The notes below the pieces were generated by a model. That model saw nothing but the letters and a program-made list of their open reading frames with translations. It was not told the DNA's origin and made no database searches. A DNA stretch of 64,000 bases from Fibrobacter sp. GTDB taxonomy: Bacteria > Fibrobacterota > Fibrobacteria > Fibrobacterales > Fibrobacteraceae. The stretch is from the NCBI GenBank assembly GCA_017642335.1, contig JAGCPF010000032.1:62001-126000 (forward strand), read 5' to 3'. Below, piece by piece: positions 27,257 to 36,069 of the stretch (the first letter of the stretch is position 1; the number at the start of each line of letters is the position of its first letter). Made by a program: the position numbers and the translations under genes.

Positions 27257-27829
27257 TTACTTGATGTTCACGCGGAAATTCGCGCGGCGGTTCTGGGAAT
27301 AGGCTTCCTCGGTAGTCCCTTCGACCTTCGGGTTTTCCTTACCGTAGCTCACAGATTCCATGCGGTCAGAAGAGACACCGTAAGCAATCAAGAATTCCTT
27401 CACCTTCATAGCGCGCTTGGCACCGAGAGTGAAGTTATAGTCTTCCGTACCACGAGCGTCCGTATGGCCTTCGATAGTGATGGTGAAGCGCTGTTCCTTG
27501 AGGAGAAGTTCGCCAACCTGGGCAAGGAGTTCCCTAGCCTTTTCGGTCAGTTCGGAACGGTCGAAGTCGAAGTAAACGTCTTCGGACATAATCTGGTTGA
27601 TGAGAGCTTCAAGGCGGGCACGTTCAGCTTCAAGACGTTCGGCCTCAAGACGAGCCTGTTCTGCAGCGAGGGAGTCCGCATTGGGGCCGGGCTGGGCTGC
27701 AGTAGCCGTTTCTTCGGCAGCCGGAGCTTCAGCAGCCGGTTCCGTCTCCGGAGGAGGATTATTGGAGCAGGCAACGAGAGCGAGGCAAGCAAAGCTTGCA
27801 GTGAGAACGAGCATTTTCATTTTTTTCAT
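27257..27829 (-). CDS. pal: Peptidoglycan-associated lipoprotein Pal
   Basis: This is a 190-aa outer-membrane lipoprotein. The lipobox LVAC is near residue 20, then an Ala/Glu/Pro-rich spacer and a charged helix, and a C-terminal OmpA-like domain (about 85-190) with DVYFDFDRSEL, the peptidoglycan-binding IEGHTDARGTEDYN and QNRRANFRV. It tethers the outer membrane to the wall as part of Tol-Pal. The ATG at 27829 has AGAAGGTC upstream; the longer upstream frame lacks support. Confidence 0.95.
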   Translation of the reverse strand: MKKMKMLVLTASFACLALVACSNNPPPETEPAAEAPAAEETATAAQPGPNADSLAAEQARLEAERLEAERARLEALINQIMSEDVYFDFDRSELTEKARELLAQVGELLLKEQRFTITIEGHTDARGTEDYNFTLGAKRAMKVKEFLIAYGVSSDRMESVSYGKENPKVEGTTEEAYSQNRRANFRVNIK

Positions 27830-27854
27830 GTTTGACCTTCTTTGTTTATGGGAT

Positions 27855-29126
27855 TTAGGGGTTAATTTCATCGTAGAACCAAGACCAAGTGGGAGAAGTG
27901 TTCTCGCCGCCCTTCGTTATGCGTGTGACGTTGGAACCATCGGCGCGCATAATGTAAATCTGGTAGCTACCGGTGCGGTTGCTGCTGAAAGCGATGAGCT
28001 TTCCATCGGGCGACCACGTGGGATGTTCGTTGTTTCCTGCGTTGGAGGTAAGCTGCGTAATGTCGGAGCCGTCCAAGGCACAGGTGTAAATGTTCATAAG
28101 TCCGTTGTCCATGGAAGTGTAGGCGATGCGGTCACCTGACGGCGACCAGCTGGCACGTTCGTTGTAGCGTCCCATGAAGGTAACGCGGCGCATGTCACTG
28201 CCGTCCTTGCCCATCACGAAAATCTGCGGACCACCGCCACGGTCGCTGGTAAATAGCACTTCTGTTGCATACGGGCTCCACGCGGGACTCGTTTGGTTAG
28301 ACTTCAGATAAGCAAACTTGCGGGCCTTGCCGGTCTGCATATTGCCGATATAAAGATCTGTCTTGCCATCCACCGTAGAAGAGAAAAGGAGTTCGCCCGT
28401 CTTCGGGTTGACTGCGGGGCTGTATGTCTGGTCCAAGTGCGTGAACAGCGGATTTTCAACACCACCGAAAGTCTTGAAATAGAGGCGCGGACGACGCGTC
28501 TTGAAATTGACATAGACAAGGCCCTTGTTGCCCTTCATCCACACAGGCATCATGCTGATGGAGGTGTCGCGGGTAATCTGGGAACGGTGGAAGCCATCGT
28601 AGTCGGCCACCACGACCTGCTTCACGCCCTCAATCTTGGACACGTAGGCAAGCTTGGTAGACGCGACACCGCGGTCACCCCACAGACGCTTCACCACCTT
28701 GTCAAAGAAATCGTGTACAGCGCGACGCATGTCCTTCTGGTAAACCTTGTAGGTTTCACCCAAGAGCAAGTCCTTGGTCTGGGAAACGTACAGATAGCAG
28801 TCCAGCTGGACGCGGCCATCGGAAAGCACAACGGCCTTGCCGGTGATAAAGTGCTTGGCCCTGTTGCGGCTGAACAGCGCCAAATTGAACTTATCCGAAG
28901 CGATGACATCGAAACGGCCGGAAAGGTTCGCATCACGGGTCACGATCTCGTGCGGTTTTTCTTCACTCCAAGAAATACGGCCCTTGGGTTCAGCAAAAGG
29001 AACCACGCCAATCGGCATCGTCTTGAAAACGGAAATGCCTACGTCGACAGCGATAGTATCGATCGCGGCAAATGCACTCGGCACTGCAAATATCAAGAAA
29101 ATAAGCAAAGCAAAGATTCTTTTCAT
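27855..29126 (-). CDS. tolB: Tol-Pal system protein TolB
   Basis: The 423-aa periplasmic protein has a signal peptide (1-20, ending AFA), an N-terminal alpha/beta domain (about 25-165; TMPIGVVPFAEP, SGRFDVI) and a six-bladed propeller built from repeated WSPxG-type blades (SPAWSPYATEVLFTSDR, ASWSPSGDRIAYTS, PTWSPDGKLIAFSSNR). It binds Pal and TolA during cell-envelope constriction. It lies between tolA and pal in the canonical order. Confidence 0.95.
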   Translation of the reverse strand: MKRIFALLIFLIFAVPSAFAAIDTIAVDVGISVFKTMPIGVVPFAEPKGRISWSEEKPHEIVTRDANLSGRFDVIASDKFNLALFSRNRAKHFITGKAVVLSDGRVQLDCYLYVSQTKDLLLGETYKVYQKDMRRAVHDFFDKVVKRLWGDRGVASTKLAYVSKIEGVKQVVVADYDGFHRSQITRDTSISMMPVWMKGNKGLVYVNFKTRRPRLYFKTFGGVENPLFTHLDQTYSPAVNPKTGELLFSSTVDGKTDLYIGNMQTGKARKFAYLKSNQTSPAWSPYATEVLFTSDRGGGPQIFVMGKDGSDMRRVTFMGRYNERASWSPSGDRIAYTSMDNGLMNIYTCALDGSDITQLTSNAGNNEHPTWSPDGKLIAFSSNRTGSYQIYIMRADGSNVTRITKGGENTSPTWSWFYDEINP

Positions 29127-29196
29127 ATAGACCTTGCGCTACAGCGCTTCATTAATCTCCATAATCAATGCAAACCCAATCATCCACCCATCTCCT

Positions 29197-29925
29197 CTAG
29201 TTCGGCGTAAAGTTGAAATGCAACACCAAGCTCGGGGCACGATAGTTGGGTGGCAGTTCCGGCACCTTGGAAATGCGGACAGCACGCATGGACAAATGAT
29301 CCCACGTCTTGTAACCCGATGACTTCTTGAGCACGACAGCGGATATTCCACCGAAACGGTCCACAGTGAACTGCACCGTTGTCTTTGCATCCCTCGGGAT
29401 GTTCAAGTGACTCGGCGGATTGAAATTGCTCATAATAATTTGCTTTAACCTCTCCAGGTAGACCTGCATCAGAGGATCCATGTCAACAGAACCGACCGGA
29501 TTCAAACTCGGCGCTTCGATCGATTTCGGCAAGTCCAAATCGTCCACCGGGAAATCGTCCACCGGCTCCGGCTCTGGTTCTGGTTCCGGCTCGGGCGGCA
29601 CCTCCTCGTGAACTTCCTCGGGCTTCTGCTCCGGTTCAGGTTTGATTTCGGGCGGGAGTTCCTTGTTTACCTTGGGTTTGGGCGGTTCCTGCTTGGGCTT
29701 AGGCTGTTGCGTCCTCGGCGTGGGAGGCGTCGGAGTCGGCGGTTGTACCTGCACCATTTCGAACACAGGAATCATCTCGGGTTCCTGCTTGAAATCCACA
29801 AAATGCAGGGCAGCAAAGATGGCAACCACGACCAAATGGAATATCGCAGCACACACGACAATCTTTATGATTGTCCCGTCGTCTCCCGTGGAGAAATACT
29901 GGATATTTTCCTTGCTCTCTTTCAT
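29197..29925 (-). CDS. tolA: TolA/TonB-family energy transducer
   Basis: The 242-aa protein has one N-terminal transmembrane helix (about 21-41), then a long Pro/Glu/Lys spacer (PTPTPPTP, EPEPEPEPEP) to span the periplasm, and a C-terminal TonB-like domain (about 150-242; YLERLKQIIMSNFNPP, TVQFTVDRFGGI). Context (tolQ-tolR before, tolB-pal after) argues for TolA, although the spacer and C-terminal domain look more like TonB. Its ATG overlaps the tolR stop (ATGA), indicating translational coupling. Confidence 0.85.
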   Translation of the reverse strand: MKESKENIQYFSTGDDGTIIKIVVCAAIFHLVVVAIFAALHFVDFKQEPEMIPVFEMVQVQPPTPTPPTPRTQQPKPKQEPPKPKVNKELPPEIKPEPEQKPEEVHEEVPPEPEPEPEPEPVDDFPVDDLDLPKSIEAPSLNPVGSVDMDPLMQVYLERLKQIIMSNFNPPSHLNIPRDAKTTVQFTVDRFGGISAVVLKKSSGYKTWDHLSMRAVRISKVPELPPNYRAPSLVLHFNFTPN

Positions 29926-30329
29926 TTACCCGGTTTGTCCTTAGGATTCAACGTAAGGAACCCGAGTTTGGTCACCCCAAGTTTCTGGACCTGAGTCACA
30001 ACCTTCATCACGAGACCATAGTGAACATCCTCGTCGGAGTTGATGACGACCGCCATCTCGCCATTCCACAGCGATTTGAACACACTGTTGAAACTGGAAA
30101 AATCGACCATCATGTCGGCGATGTAGATTTCCTCGTTCTTGGTAATGGAGATCTTCAAAAGTTTTTCCTGCTCCATGGTCGGGGCTTCGGCCTTGGGCAA
30201 ATCAACCTTAACACCTTGGCTCATGAGCGGGGCAGAGATAATGAACACAATGAGAATCGCGAACACGATGTCAATCATGTTCGTGAGGTTCATTTCCTGC
30301 TTGAGTTCTTTTCCGCGACTGCGCTTCAC
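29922..30329 (-). CDS. tolR: TolR/ExbD-family protein
   Basis: The 135-aa inner-membrane protein has a single helix near residues 14-36 with the conserved NMIDIVFAILIVF segment, whose Asp is part of the proton path. A periplasmic domain follows (ITKNEEIYIADMMVDF). It stabilises the TolQ pentamer. The gene overlaps tolA by 4 bp and follows tolQ by 10 bp. Confidence 0.92.
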   Translation of the reverse strand: MKRSRGKELKQEMNLTNMIDIVFAILIVFIISAPLMSQGVKVDLPKAEAPTMEQEKLLKISITKNEEIYIADMMVDFSSFNSVFKSLWNGEMAVVINSDEDVHYGLVMKVVTQVQKLGVTKLGFLTLNPKDKPGK

Positions 30330-30339
30330 TTAGGCCCTC

Positions 30340-31032
30340 CTAGCCGGCAACTTCTTCCAGGGCGAGCAAGTCGCCGCGCTTGAAGAGACTCAAGACTTGG
30401 GATCCGAAGTTGAAGTAGGAAATTTCGTTCTGGCCATTGCAGGAGGTAAAGTAGTTGTAGGCAGCGGAAGCGGGAATAGCGACGACAAGGCCGCCGACCG
30501 TGGTAATCAAGGCCATGGCGATACCCGGAGCAACGACGGTAAGGTCTGCCGAGCCGTGCTGACCAATCTGGAAGAAGGCAACCATGATGCCCCACACCGT
30601 ACCCAAGAGGCCGAAGAACGGGGCCAAGTTGGAACTGGTCGCCAAGAAGCTCAGGTACTTGTCTTCGTTGAGGCGTAGGCCTTCGATGGAACGCTGGATG
30701 GTGTCTTCCAAAAGGGAAGCACGATGCTGGATGGAGTCGTAGCTCACGAAGTTACTGAACTTGGAGGCTTCCTTGAGCACTTCGGCCGTCAAGCGGCGCA
30801 GAGCACTATCGTCGGCAGACTCGCAAAGGCCCTGCAGTTGCACAAACTGCGATACAGTGCTGAACTTGCGGAAGAACTCGGCGTTCGTGCGCTGGTTTTT
30901 CTTATACTCGAAGTACTTGACAATCATGATTCCCCAGGATCCGAAGGACATGATGGCCAGGATGCAAAGGACAACGATGGTCGCGATATCGGATTGCGCC
31001 ACCATTTGGAGAATAGGGACAGAATTGTTCAA
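30340..31032 (-). CDS. tolQ: TolQ/ExbB-family proton channel
   Basis: The 230-aa inner-membrane protein has three transmembrane segments (about 17-37, 132-152, 163-185) and the conserved SNLAPFFGLLGTVWGIM and VAPGIAMALITTVGGLVVAIP motifs of the motor core. I place the start at TTG 31032 because GGAGG (31038-31042) lies 5 nt upstream; an ATG at 31077 would add 15 residues with no ribosome site. It is the first gene of the tolQ-R-A-B-pal-cpoB operon. Confidence 0.88.
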   Translation of the reverse strand: MNNSVPILQMVAQSDIATIVVLCILAIMSFGSWGIMIVKYFEYKKNQRTNAEFFRKFSTVSQFVQLQGLCESADDSALRRLTAEVLKEASKFSNFVSYDSIQHRASLLEDTIQRSIEGLRLNEDKYLSFLATSSNLAPFFGLLGTVWGIMVAFFQIGQHGSADLTVVAPGIAMALITTVGGLVVAIPASAAYNYFTSCNGQNEISYFNFGSQVLSLFKRGDLLALEEVAG

Positions 31033-31107
31033 AAAGACCTCCGCAAATGAAAACCATGAACATTTTCCATTAACCATAGAGGAAAATAGAAAAAAAATAA
31101 GTTATAA

Positions 31108-31148
31108 ACCACAAAAATAAAAAAAAGGAGGCTATAAGCCCACCCCCG
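31108..31148 (-). terminator. Probable rnhB terminator
   Basis: In the minus direction GGTGGGC-TTATA-GCCTCC is followed by TTTTTTTT. The stem is interrupted, so it is moderate in strength. Confidence 0.5.
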
Positions 31149-31170
31149 TTCACGGCCAAGTAAAAACAAT

Positions 31171-31932
31171 TTAACAGAGCGGAAGGTCCAATTCTACCTG
31201 GAGCGATTTCGGGTGGAAACTCTTGCGGTGTTCCGGAGTTTGTCCTAAACGACGGATGGCGTCCAGGTGAGCCTTCGTGCCGTATCCGGCGTGCTTGTCG
31301 AAGCCGTAACCTGGGTACTTTTCTTCAAGTTTGTCCATGTACCGGTCACGGAAAACCTTGGCCAGGATGGAGGCCGCCGAGATGCTCGCGATGCGGCCGT
31401 CACCTTTGACGATGGGCATCTGGATTTCGGCCGGGATGCCGTGGATTTTCAGGTTGCCGTCAACGGCGATGAGCAGCGAGCTATGAGCCGTGAGCGGGGC
31501 GCCCAGAATTTCTGCGAAGGAACCTTTCACTTCGATGGGGATTTCGGGAGCGGATTCGTTCAGGCCAGGCATGCCCAAAGCCTGCAGGGCCCGGCGCATC
31601 GCCAAGAAGTCCGCCTCCAGGATGTTCATCTCATCAATTTCGGCCACGCTTGCGCTTGCAATCGCATAACAGGCGCACGCCTCCTTCACGGCATCGAACA
31701 TGGCCTCGCGCTTCGGGCGGGAAAGCTTCTTGGAATCGTTCAACTCCGGCATGATGTCAGGAGCCTTCAACACCGCGGCACAGGCCACTACCGGACCCGC
31801 CAAGGGCCCACGTCCCACTTCGTCAATCCCCACGACAATCGCATTCTTCTCCGCGGCATATGCGCGCAGCGCCACCTCCCCTTCGACCGGGGTCTCGACA
31901 TTTTCCAAGAATGCAGGCAGTTTGAATTTCAT
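31171..31932 (-). CDS. rnhB: Ribonuclease HII with a repeat-derived insertion
   Basis: This 253-aa enzyme cleaves the RNA of RNA-DNA hybrids and removes single ribonucleotides. Asp37/Glu38 (GIDEVGRGPLAG), Asp158 (VDGN) and a fourth acidic residue after SISAASILAKVFRDRYM form the expected site, and the C-terminus has YGTKAHLDAIRR-LG and HRKSFHP. Between the helix ending near residue 120 and the Asp158 strand there are about 38 residues, where the family usually has about 10. Residues 146-155 are encoded by 31468-31497, a near-copy of the intergenic GAGC/ATGAGC repeat. The insertion keeps the frame and the catalytic residues. Confidence 0.93.
   Translation of the reverse strand: MKFKLPAFLENVETPVEGEVALRAYAAEKNAIVVGIDEVGRGPLAGPVVACAAVLKAPDIMPELNDSKKLSRPKREAMFDAVKEACACYAIASASVAEIDEMNILEADFLAMRRALQALGMPGLNESAPEIPIEVKGSFAEILGAPLTAHSSLLIAVDGNLKIHGIPAEIQMPIVKGDGRIASISAASILAKVFRDRYMDKLEEKYPGYGFDKHAGYGTKAHLDAIRRLGQTPEHRKSFHPKSLQVELDLPLC
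31468..31497. repeat. GAGC/ATGAGC repeat inside rnhB coding sequence
   Basis: GATGAGCAGCGAGCTATGAG plus CCGTGAGCGG shares a 12-bp block (TGAGCAGCGAGC) and a 10-bp block (AGCTATGAGC) with the array after murD at 18626-18752. It lies in frame in rnhB. Confidence 0.7.
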
Positions 31933-31936
31933 AAGT

Positions 31937-31980
31937 TTAGGGGCTAGAGACTAGAATCTAGAGGCTATGAGGCTCGAGTC
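31937..31980. repeat. CTAG-rich plus GCTATGAGGCTCGAG tract
   Basis: GGGGCTAGAGACTAGAATCT and following words fill the gap between purN and rnhB. CTAG, ATGAG and CTCGAG words are joined in one tract. Confidence 0.7.
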
Positions 31981-32565
31981 TTACAGCTGTGCGGCGTATT
32001 CCTTAATGGTCTTCCAGTACAAGTTATGTTCCTGTTCGAGAACGCGGGCTGCAAGCACCTCCGGCGTATCGTCAGGCAGAACGGGCACCTTCGCCTGGGC
32101 AAGGATGCGCCCCTTGTCTATTTCTTCACTCACCAGATGAACCGTCGCGCCGGATTCCGTGTCGTGAGCGGCAATCACAGCTTCGTGCACATGGATGCCC
32201 CAGAAGCCCTTGCCACCGTACTTCGGCAACAGCGACGGGTGGATATTCAGGATGCGGTTCGGCATACGCTGAATCATGCAAACAGGCAAAGCCTTCATGT
32301 AGCCCGCCAAAATCAAAAGATCCACATTATAGAGGTTCAACACATCGAGCATCGCCGACTCATATGCTGCCGGGTCTGGGTGCGTCTTGCCGGAAATATG
32401 GTACACGGGAATCCCGTAGGCACGGGCATGTTCCATTGCACCGCAGTTTCCGTTGTTACTAATAAGGAATTTGCACTGGGCATCGAGGTCGCCCTCGCCA
32501 ATGCGGTCAATAATCGCTTTAAAGTTACTTCCTCCACCGGAAGCCATCACGCCTATTTTAAACAT
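31981..32565 (-). CDS. purN: Phosphoribosylglycinamide formyltransferase
   Basis: This 194-aa enzyme transfers a formyl group from 10-formyl-THF to GAR in purine synthesis. GVMASGGGSNFKAI, the catalytic Asn/His in RILNIHPSLLPKYGGKGFWG, HDTESGATVH and the catalytic Asp within EEIDKGRILAQ are present. There is no Shine-Dalgarno site; TATATT ends 7 nt before the ATG, so it may have its own leaderless transcript although it lies 23 bp behind a small membrane gene. The other purine gene in view is purC (45325), which is not linked. Confidence 0.93.
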   Translation of the reverse strand: MFKIGVMASGGGSNFKAIIDRIGEGDLDAQCKFLISNNGNCGAMEHARAYGIPVYHISGKTHPDPAAYESAMLDVLNLYNVDLLILAGYMKALPVCMIQRMPNRILNIHPSLLPKYGGKGFWGIHVHEAVIAAHDTESGATVHLVSEEIDKGRILAQAKVPVLPDDTPEVLAARVLEQEHNLYWKTIKEYAAQL

Positions 32566-32588
32566 GGGCGCAAATATAGAAAAATCAG

Positions 32589-32795
32589 TTACTTATGGTC
32601 TATTCCGGGAGGCGTGCGGAGGTAGTAAATGACGCAGGGAATAGCAATCGAAAAGATGAATACCGCAGCGGTCAGATACACGAACCAACCTTGGACCGTG
32701 ACTTCTACGGGAATTACGAAGTTTTTCAGGAGAGCGAACACCACAATCAGCAGGAGTCCGGGAACCATGTGTGCAACCAGTTTCGTCATGTCCAT
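32589..32795 (-). CDS. Small two-helix membrane protein, unknown
   Basis: The 68-aa protein has two transmembrane helices (about 9-27 and 38-60) with a polar tail (RTPPGIDHK). It is not recognised. The ATG at 32795 is preferred over an in-frame TTG at 32816. Neither has a clear ribosome site, so support rests on the clean hydrophobic pattern and position 23 bp upstream of purN. Confidence 0.45.
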   Translation of the reverse strand: MDMTKLVAHMVPGLLLIVVFALLKNFVIPVEVTVQGWFVYLTAAVFIFSIAIPCVIYYLRTPPGIDHK

Positions 32796-32908
32796 AAGAT
32801 AGTCTTTTTCGAGCAAGAGCGTACAGGAGAAAGATTAAAAAAAACTCTTTTAATGCCATGCACCCCCTAGTTTTACTACCTTTCTATCCGAAAAAATTAA
32901 CCCTCATC

Positions 32909-35900
32909 ATGGAATTCACTATGAGCATTAAAGAATACCTCGCCGGCGCCAAACAGGCCGGTTCCGTCCAGAAGCTGATGACCCCGGGCCTCGCCGTGGA
33001 ATTCATCCAGCCCTGGTACACCCCGCTTTCTACGACTCCCTCTACCACAGGTATTGCTGTCGGCGGTATCGGCTCGACATTCACCGCAACGCCTGCTGGC
33101 ACCACTCCCGTGATGAACGTGATGCCGGGCGTGCAGGTCCGCACCGAAAAGCCCGCAGATCTCCGCTTCAACAACTTCTTCTTCCGCGAATCCGTGATTG
33201 GCGCGAAGGCAGCGCTCGAAATCGGCAACTTCGCCGGCTTCACGCAGATGCTCGCCAAGTACCCGCTCGTGGACGCCAAGGGCGAAGCGCTCTTCAGCGC
33301 AGCCGAACTTGCCAACCAGAAAAAGGCCGAAGCCAAGCTCAACAAGGCCATCGCCGAAAAGGATTTCTTCAAGAACAATGCCGCCGCGTTTGAACGTTGG
33401 CACATCGAATGGAGCGACCGCACCGCCGCCCTCCTGAACAAGGCCGGTGCCGAACTCAACCGCAGCGCCGTCATCGACTTCTTCAACGGTGTCGTGGGCG
33501 AAAAGGTTGTGCGTCAGGGCGCCCTCACTGCCGCTTGGGCAAACGACAGCGAATTCCTGGGACAGGCCGGTTACGATGCCGCCAAGATGCAGTACGCCGC
33601 TCTCTACCCGGTGAGTGAAACCAAGTACGAAGGCAAGGGCGTCTCGATTACCAAGACCCAGTCCAGCTACGTGACTCCGGGTGACGAGCGCCTCTCCAGC
33701 CTCCCGGTGAACGCCACCGTATTCACTCTCGAAAACACCACCAAGGAAACTCGCGAAATCACCATCGTGCAGGTGCAGGACTGCATCGCCGGTTACATGG
33801 CCAAGAAGGACCGCCAGGGCGTTCAGGACTCGAGCTTCGTGCTCGTGCCGTCTGCACGTTTCCCGAAGGGTGTCAAGTTCAGCAAGCAGGCGGGCGACGG
33901 TCGCGAAGTCCGCGGTCTCGAATTTTACAACGAAAAGCCGCTCGCCGAAAGTGACTTCAACGGTTGCATGGGCGTGTCTGTCGCTTGGAACAAGAAGGAC
34001 AACCTGAACGTTTCCGTGAAGCCGATGTTCTACCAAGATGACGCTGCCAGCGTGCTGAAGGGCGCTCTCCGTAGCGGTCGCGTTTGCGAAGCCTGGGTCA
34101 AGAACGTTTACAGCGGCCGCGAAACGATGGCCGGTGCTGTCGCCGTTACCGCCGTCTTGAAGCCGAAGCAGAAAGTCAGCTTCCAGTTCAACCTGGTGCT
34201 CGACTTCCCCGAAATCAAGTTGAACAAGCTCACTTCCGCCAAGAAGTACACTGCCTTCTACCCCGAAGCATTCGGCCGCGTGGAAGCCATGCTCGACGAA
34301 GCGCTCTCCGCCGACAAGAATTTTGACGCACGCCTCAAGGCTTTCGAAGCCCTCGTGCCGAAGAAGGCCGTGGCCAAGCTCTACAAGACGGCCGCCAAGC
34401 AGGACGAATTCAAGAGCCTCGCCATCAACACGCTCAGTTTCCTCGCCGAAGCCACCGTGTGGGACAAGGACGACCGTTTCCTGGTTCGTGAATGCGCCGA
34501 CTATCCGTTCTTCAACTCTCTTGACGTTTACTTCTACGGCAGCTTCAGCCTGATGGCCCTGATGCCGCGCCTCGACGGTGTGGTGATGAAGCGCTTCGGC
34601 GATGCGATTCTCGCCGTGAACGACAACCGTCGCCGTCACCACGAATACGTGAACCACCCGTTCGCCGACCTTCCGGACCCGAAACTCGAAGGCCCGCGCG
34701 CCGTGCGTGGTGCCGTGATTCACGACCTCGGAAGCCCCTTCGACGCTGAACCCGATGCCTACGACTGGCACAACGTGAAGGAATGGAAGGATCTCGCTCC
34801 GAAGTACGTGCTGATGGTTCTCCGCCACTACGTAAAGACGCAGGATATCGAAAACCTGAAGGATTGCAAGGAAGCCGTCTACGCCGCCATGCAGTACCTC
34901 GAAAAGATGGTGAACGACGGTGAAAACTTCCCGCTCACCCACGGTACCGACGACACGTTCGACAACCTCTCCAGCCACGGCATTTCCGTGTACTGCGGTA
35001 GCCTCTGGATTGCAGGCCTCCGCGCCGCCGCCAAGATTGCCGAGATCCTCGGCGACAAGCAGCAGGCAGACACATGGAACGCCAAGGCCGATGCCGCCAA
35101 CAAGGAATTCGACGAAGCCCTGTGGGACGAAGCCGAAGGCTACTACCACTTCTTCGTGACCCCGATGGAAGCAAAGGACGTCGTGGCGGACAAGCTCCCG
35201 CAGCTGGCCGACGCCATCAAGGAAACGCTCGCCATCGACGGTAGCGACATGAAGGCTGCCCTCAAGGCCATCAACGAATGGCTGAACGCAGGCGAAATCC
35301 CGAGCGACGTGGAACTTTCCAAGAACGAACTCCGCGGCCTCAAGAAAGCATGGCTCACCGCCCAGTGCAAGGAAGCCTTTACCGCGAGCTGGAACGCAAA
35401 GATCGCCAACGACTGCGACGACGTATTCGCCGACACGATGCTCGCCGACACGTACCTCCGCCTGCTCGACCTCAAGCCCATCAGCGACGAGAAGAAGGCA
35501 AAGGCGAACCTGCTCCGCGTCTACAACACGAACTACAAGGCCAACAGCCCGCTCATCGGTGCCGCCAACCTTGTCCGTAAGGACGGCTCTCCGCTCGACG
35601 AATTCAACTTCCAGGCTCACGACGTGTGGATCGGCATCCAGTACAGCATCATGTGCGCCATGATGCACCACGGATTGGAAAAGCAGGCAGCCGACATGGG
35701 CGATTCCATGATCCGCAACCTCTACGAAGAAGCCCGCATCCCGTTCGCCGCACCGGAAGGATTCAACGGTTCTTGCCGCCTGCACCCGGAAGCACTCGTG
35801 AAGGCCTTCGGCCTCAGCGCCACCACCGCCGACAAGATGCACAAGGAACTCCTGAAGAAGGGCGCCCTGCTTGCAGACTCCCGCATCAGCCCGAAGCTCC

Positions 35901-36055
35901 CGCGCAACCTGCCCGCCTTTACGAAGGCATTCGGCAGCATCGCCAAGGCCAATAAGGTTGAAGCAAGCGCGCTGTTCATGCTGCTCCACAGCACGGCCCT
36001 GAAGTACACCGCCGGTAAGTACTTTAGGCCGGGAATGGTGTTCGCTTTGCTTTAA
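32909..36055 (+). CDS. GH116-family glycoside hydrolase (beta-glucosidase-like)
   Basis: The 1048-aa cytoplasmic protein lacks a signal peptide. The N-terminal half has GIAVGGIGSTFTATPAGTTP and FFFRESVIGAK. The (alpha/alpha)6 C-terminal half has LTHGTDDTFDNLSSHGISVY with CGSLWIAGLRAA, then HDVWIGIQYSIMCAMMHHG, matching GH116 (GBA2/DUF608 group). The acid/base is expected at the Asp of GTDDTFD; I could not assign the nucleophile with confidence. In a cellulose or hemicellulose degrader it may cleave imported beta-glucosides or xylosides. Extreme use of C-ending and GAA/AAG codons suggests very high expression. Starts at 32909 and 32921 are both possible, and neither has a strong ribosome site. 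Confidence 0.8.
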   Translation: MEFTMSIKEYLAGAKQAGSVQKLMTPGLAVEFIQPWYTPLSTTPSTTGIAVGGIGSTFTATPAGTTPVMNVMPGVQVRTEKPADLRFNNFFFRESVIGAKAALEIGNFAGFTQMLAKYPLVDAKGEALFSAAELANQKKAEAKLNKAIAEKDFFKNNAAAFERWHIEWSDRTAALLNKAGAELNRSAVIDFFNGVVGEKVVRQGALTAAWANDSEFLGQAGYDAAKMQYAALYPVSETKYEGKGVSITKTQSSYVTPGDERLSSLPVNATVFTLENTTKETREITIVQVQDCIAGYMAKKDRQGVQDSSFVLVPSARFPKGVKFSKQAGDGREVRGLEFYNEKPLAESDFNGCMGVSVAWNKKDNLNVSVKPMFYQDDAASVLKGALRSGRVCEAWVKNVYSGRETMAGAVAVTAVLKPKQKVSFQFNLVLDFPEIKLNKLTSAKKYTAFYPEAFGRVEAMLDEALSADKNFDARLKAFEALVPKKAVAKLYKTAAKQDEFKSLAINTLSFLAEATVWDKDDRFLVRECADYPFFNSLDVYFYGSFSLMALMPRLDGVVMKRFGDAILAVNDNRRRHHEYVNHPFADLPDPKLEGPRAVRGAVIHDLGSPFDAEPDAYDWHNVKEWKDLAPKYVLMVLRHYVKTQDIENLKDCKEAVYAAMQYLEKMVNDGENFPLTHGTDDTFDNLSSHGISVYCGSLWIAGLRAAAKIAEILGDKQQADTWNAKADAANKEFDEALWDEAEGYYHFFVTPMEAKDVVADKLPQLADAIKETLAIDGSDMKAALKAINEWLNAGEIPSDVELSKNELRGLKKAWLTAQCKEAFTASWNAKIANDCDDVFADTMLADTYLRLLDLKPISDEKKAKANLLRVYNTNYKANSPLIGAANLVRKDGSPLDEFNFQAHDVWIGIQYSIMCAMMHHGLEKQAADMGDSMIRNLYEEARIPFAAPEGFNGSCRLHPEALVKAFGLSATTADKMHKELLKKGALLADSRISPKLPRNLPAFTKAFGSIAKANKVEASALFMLLHSTALKYTAGKYFRPGMVFALL

Positions 36056-36069
36056 TTGTGAATAGCTTC

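Noticed and set aside
32897..35989. Long open frame antisense to the GH116 gene (1030 codons)
   Set aside because: It exists only because the sense gene uses strongly biased codons. It has no ribosome site, no recognisable domain, and a His/Val/Glu/Gly-rich composition typical of a shadow.
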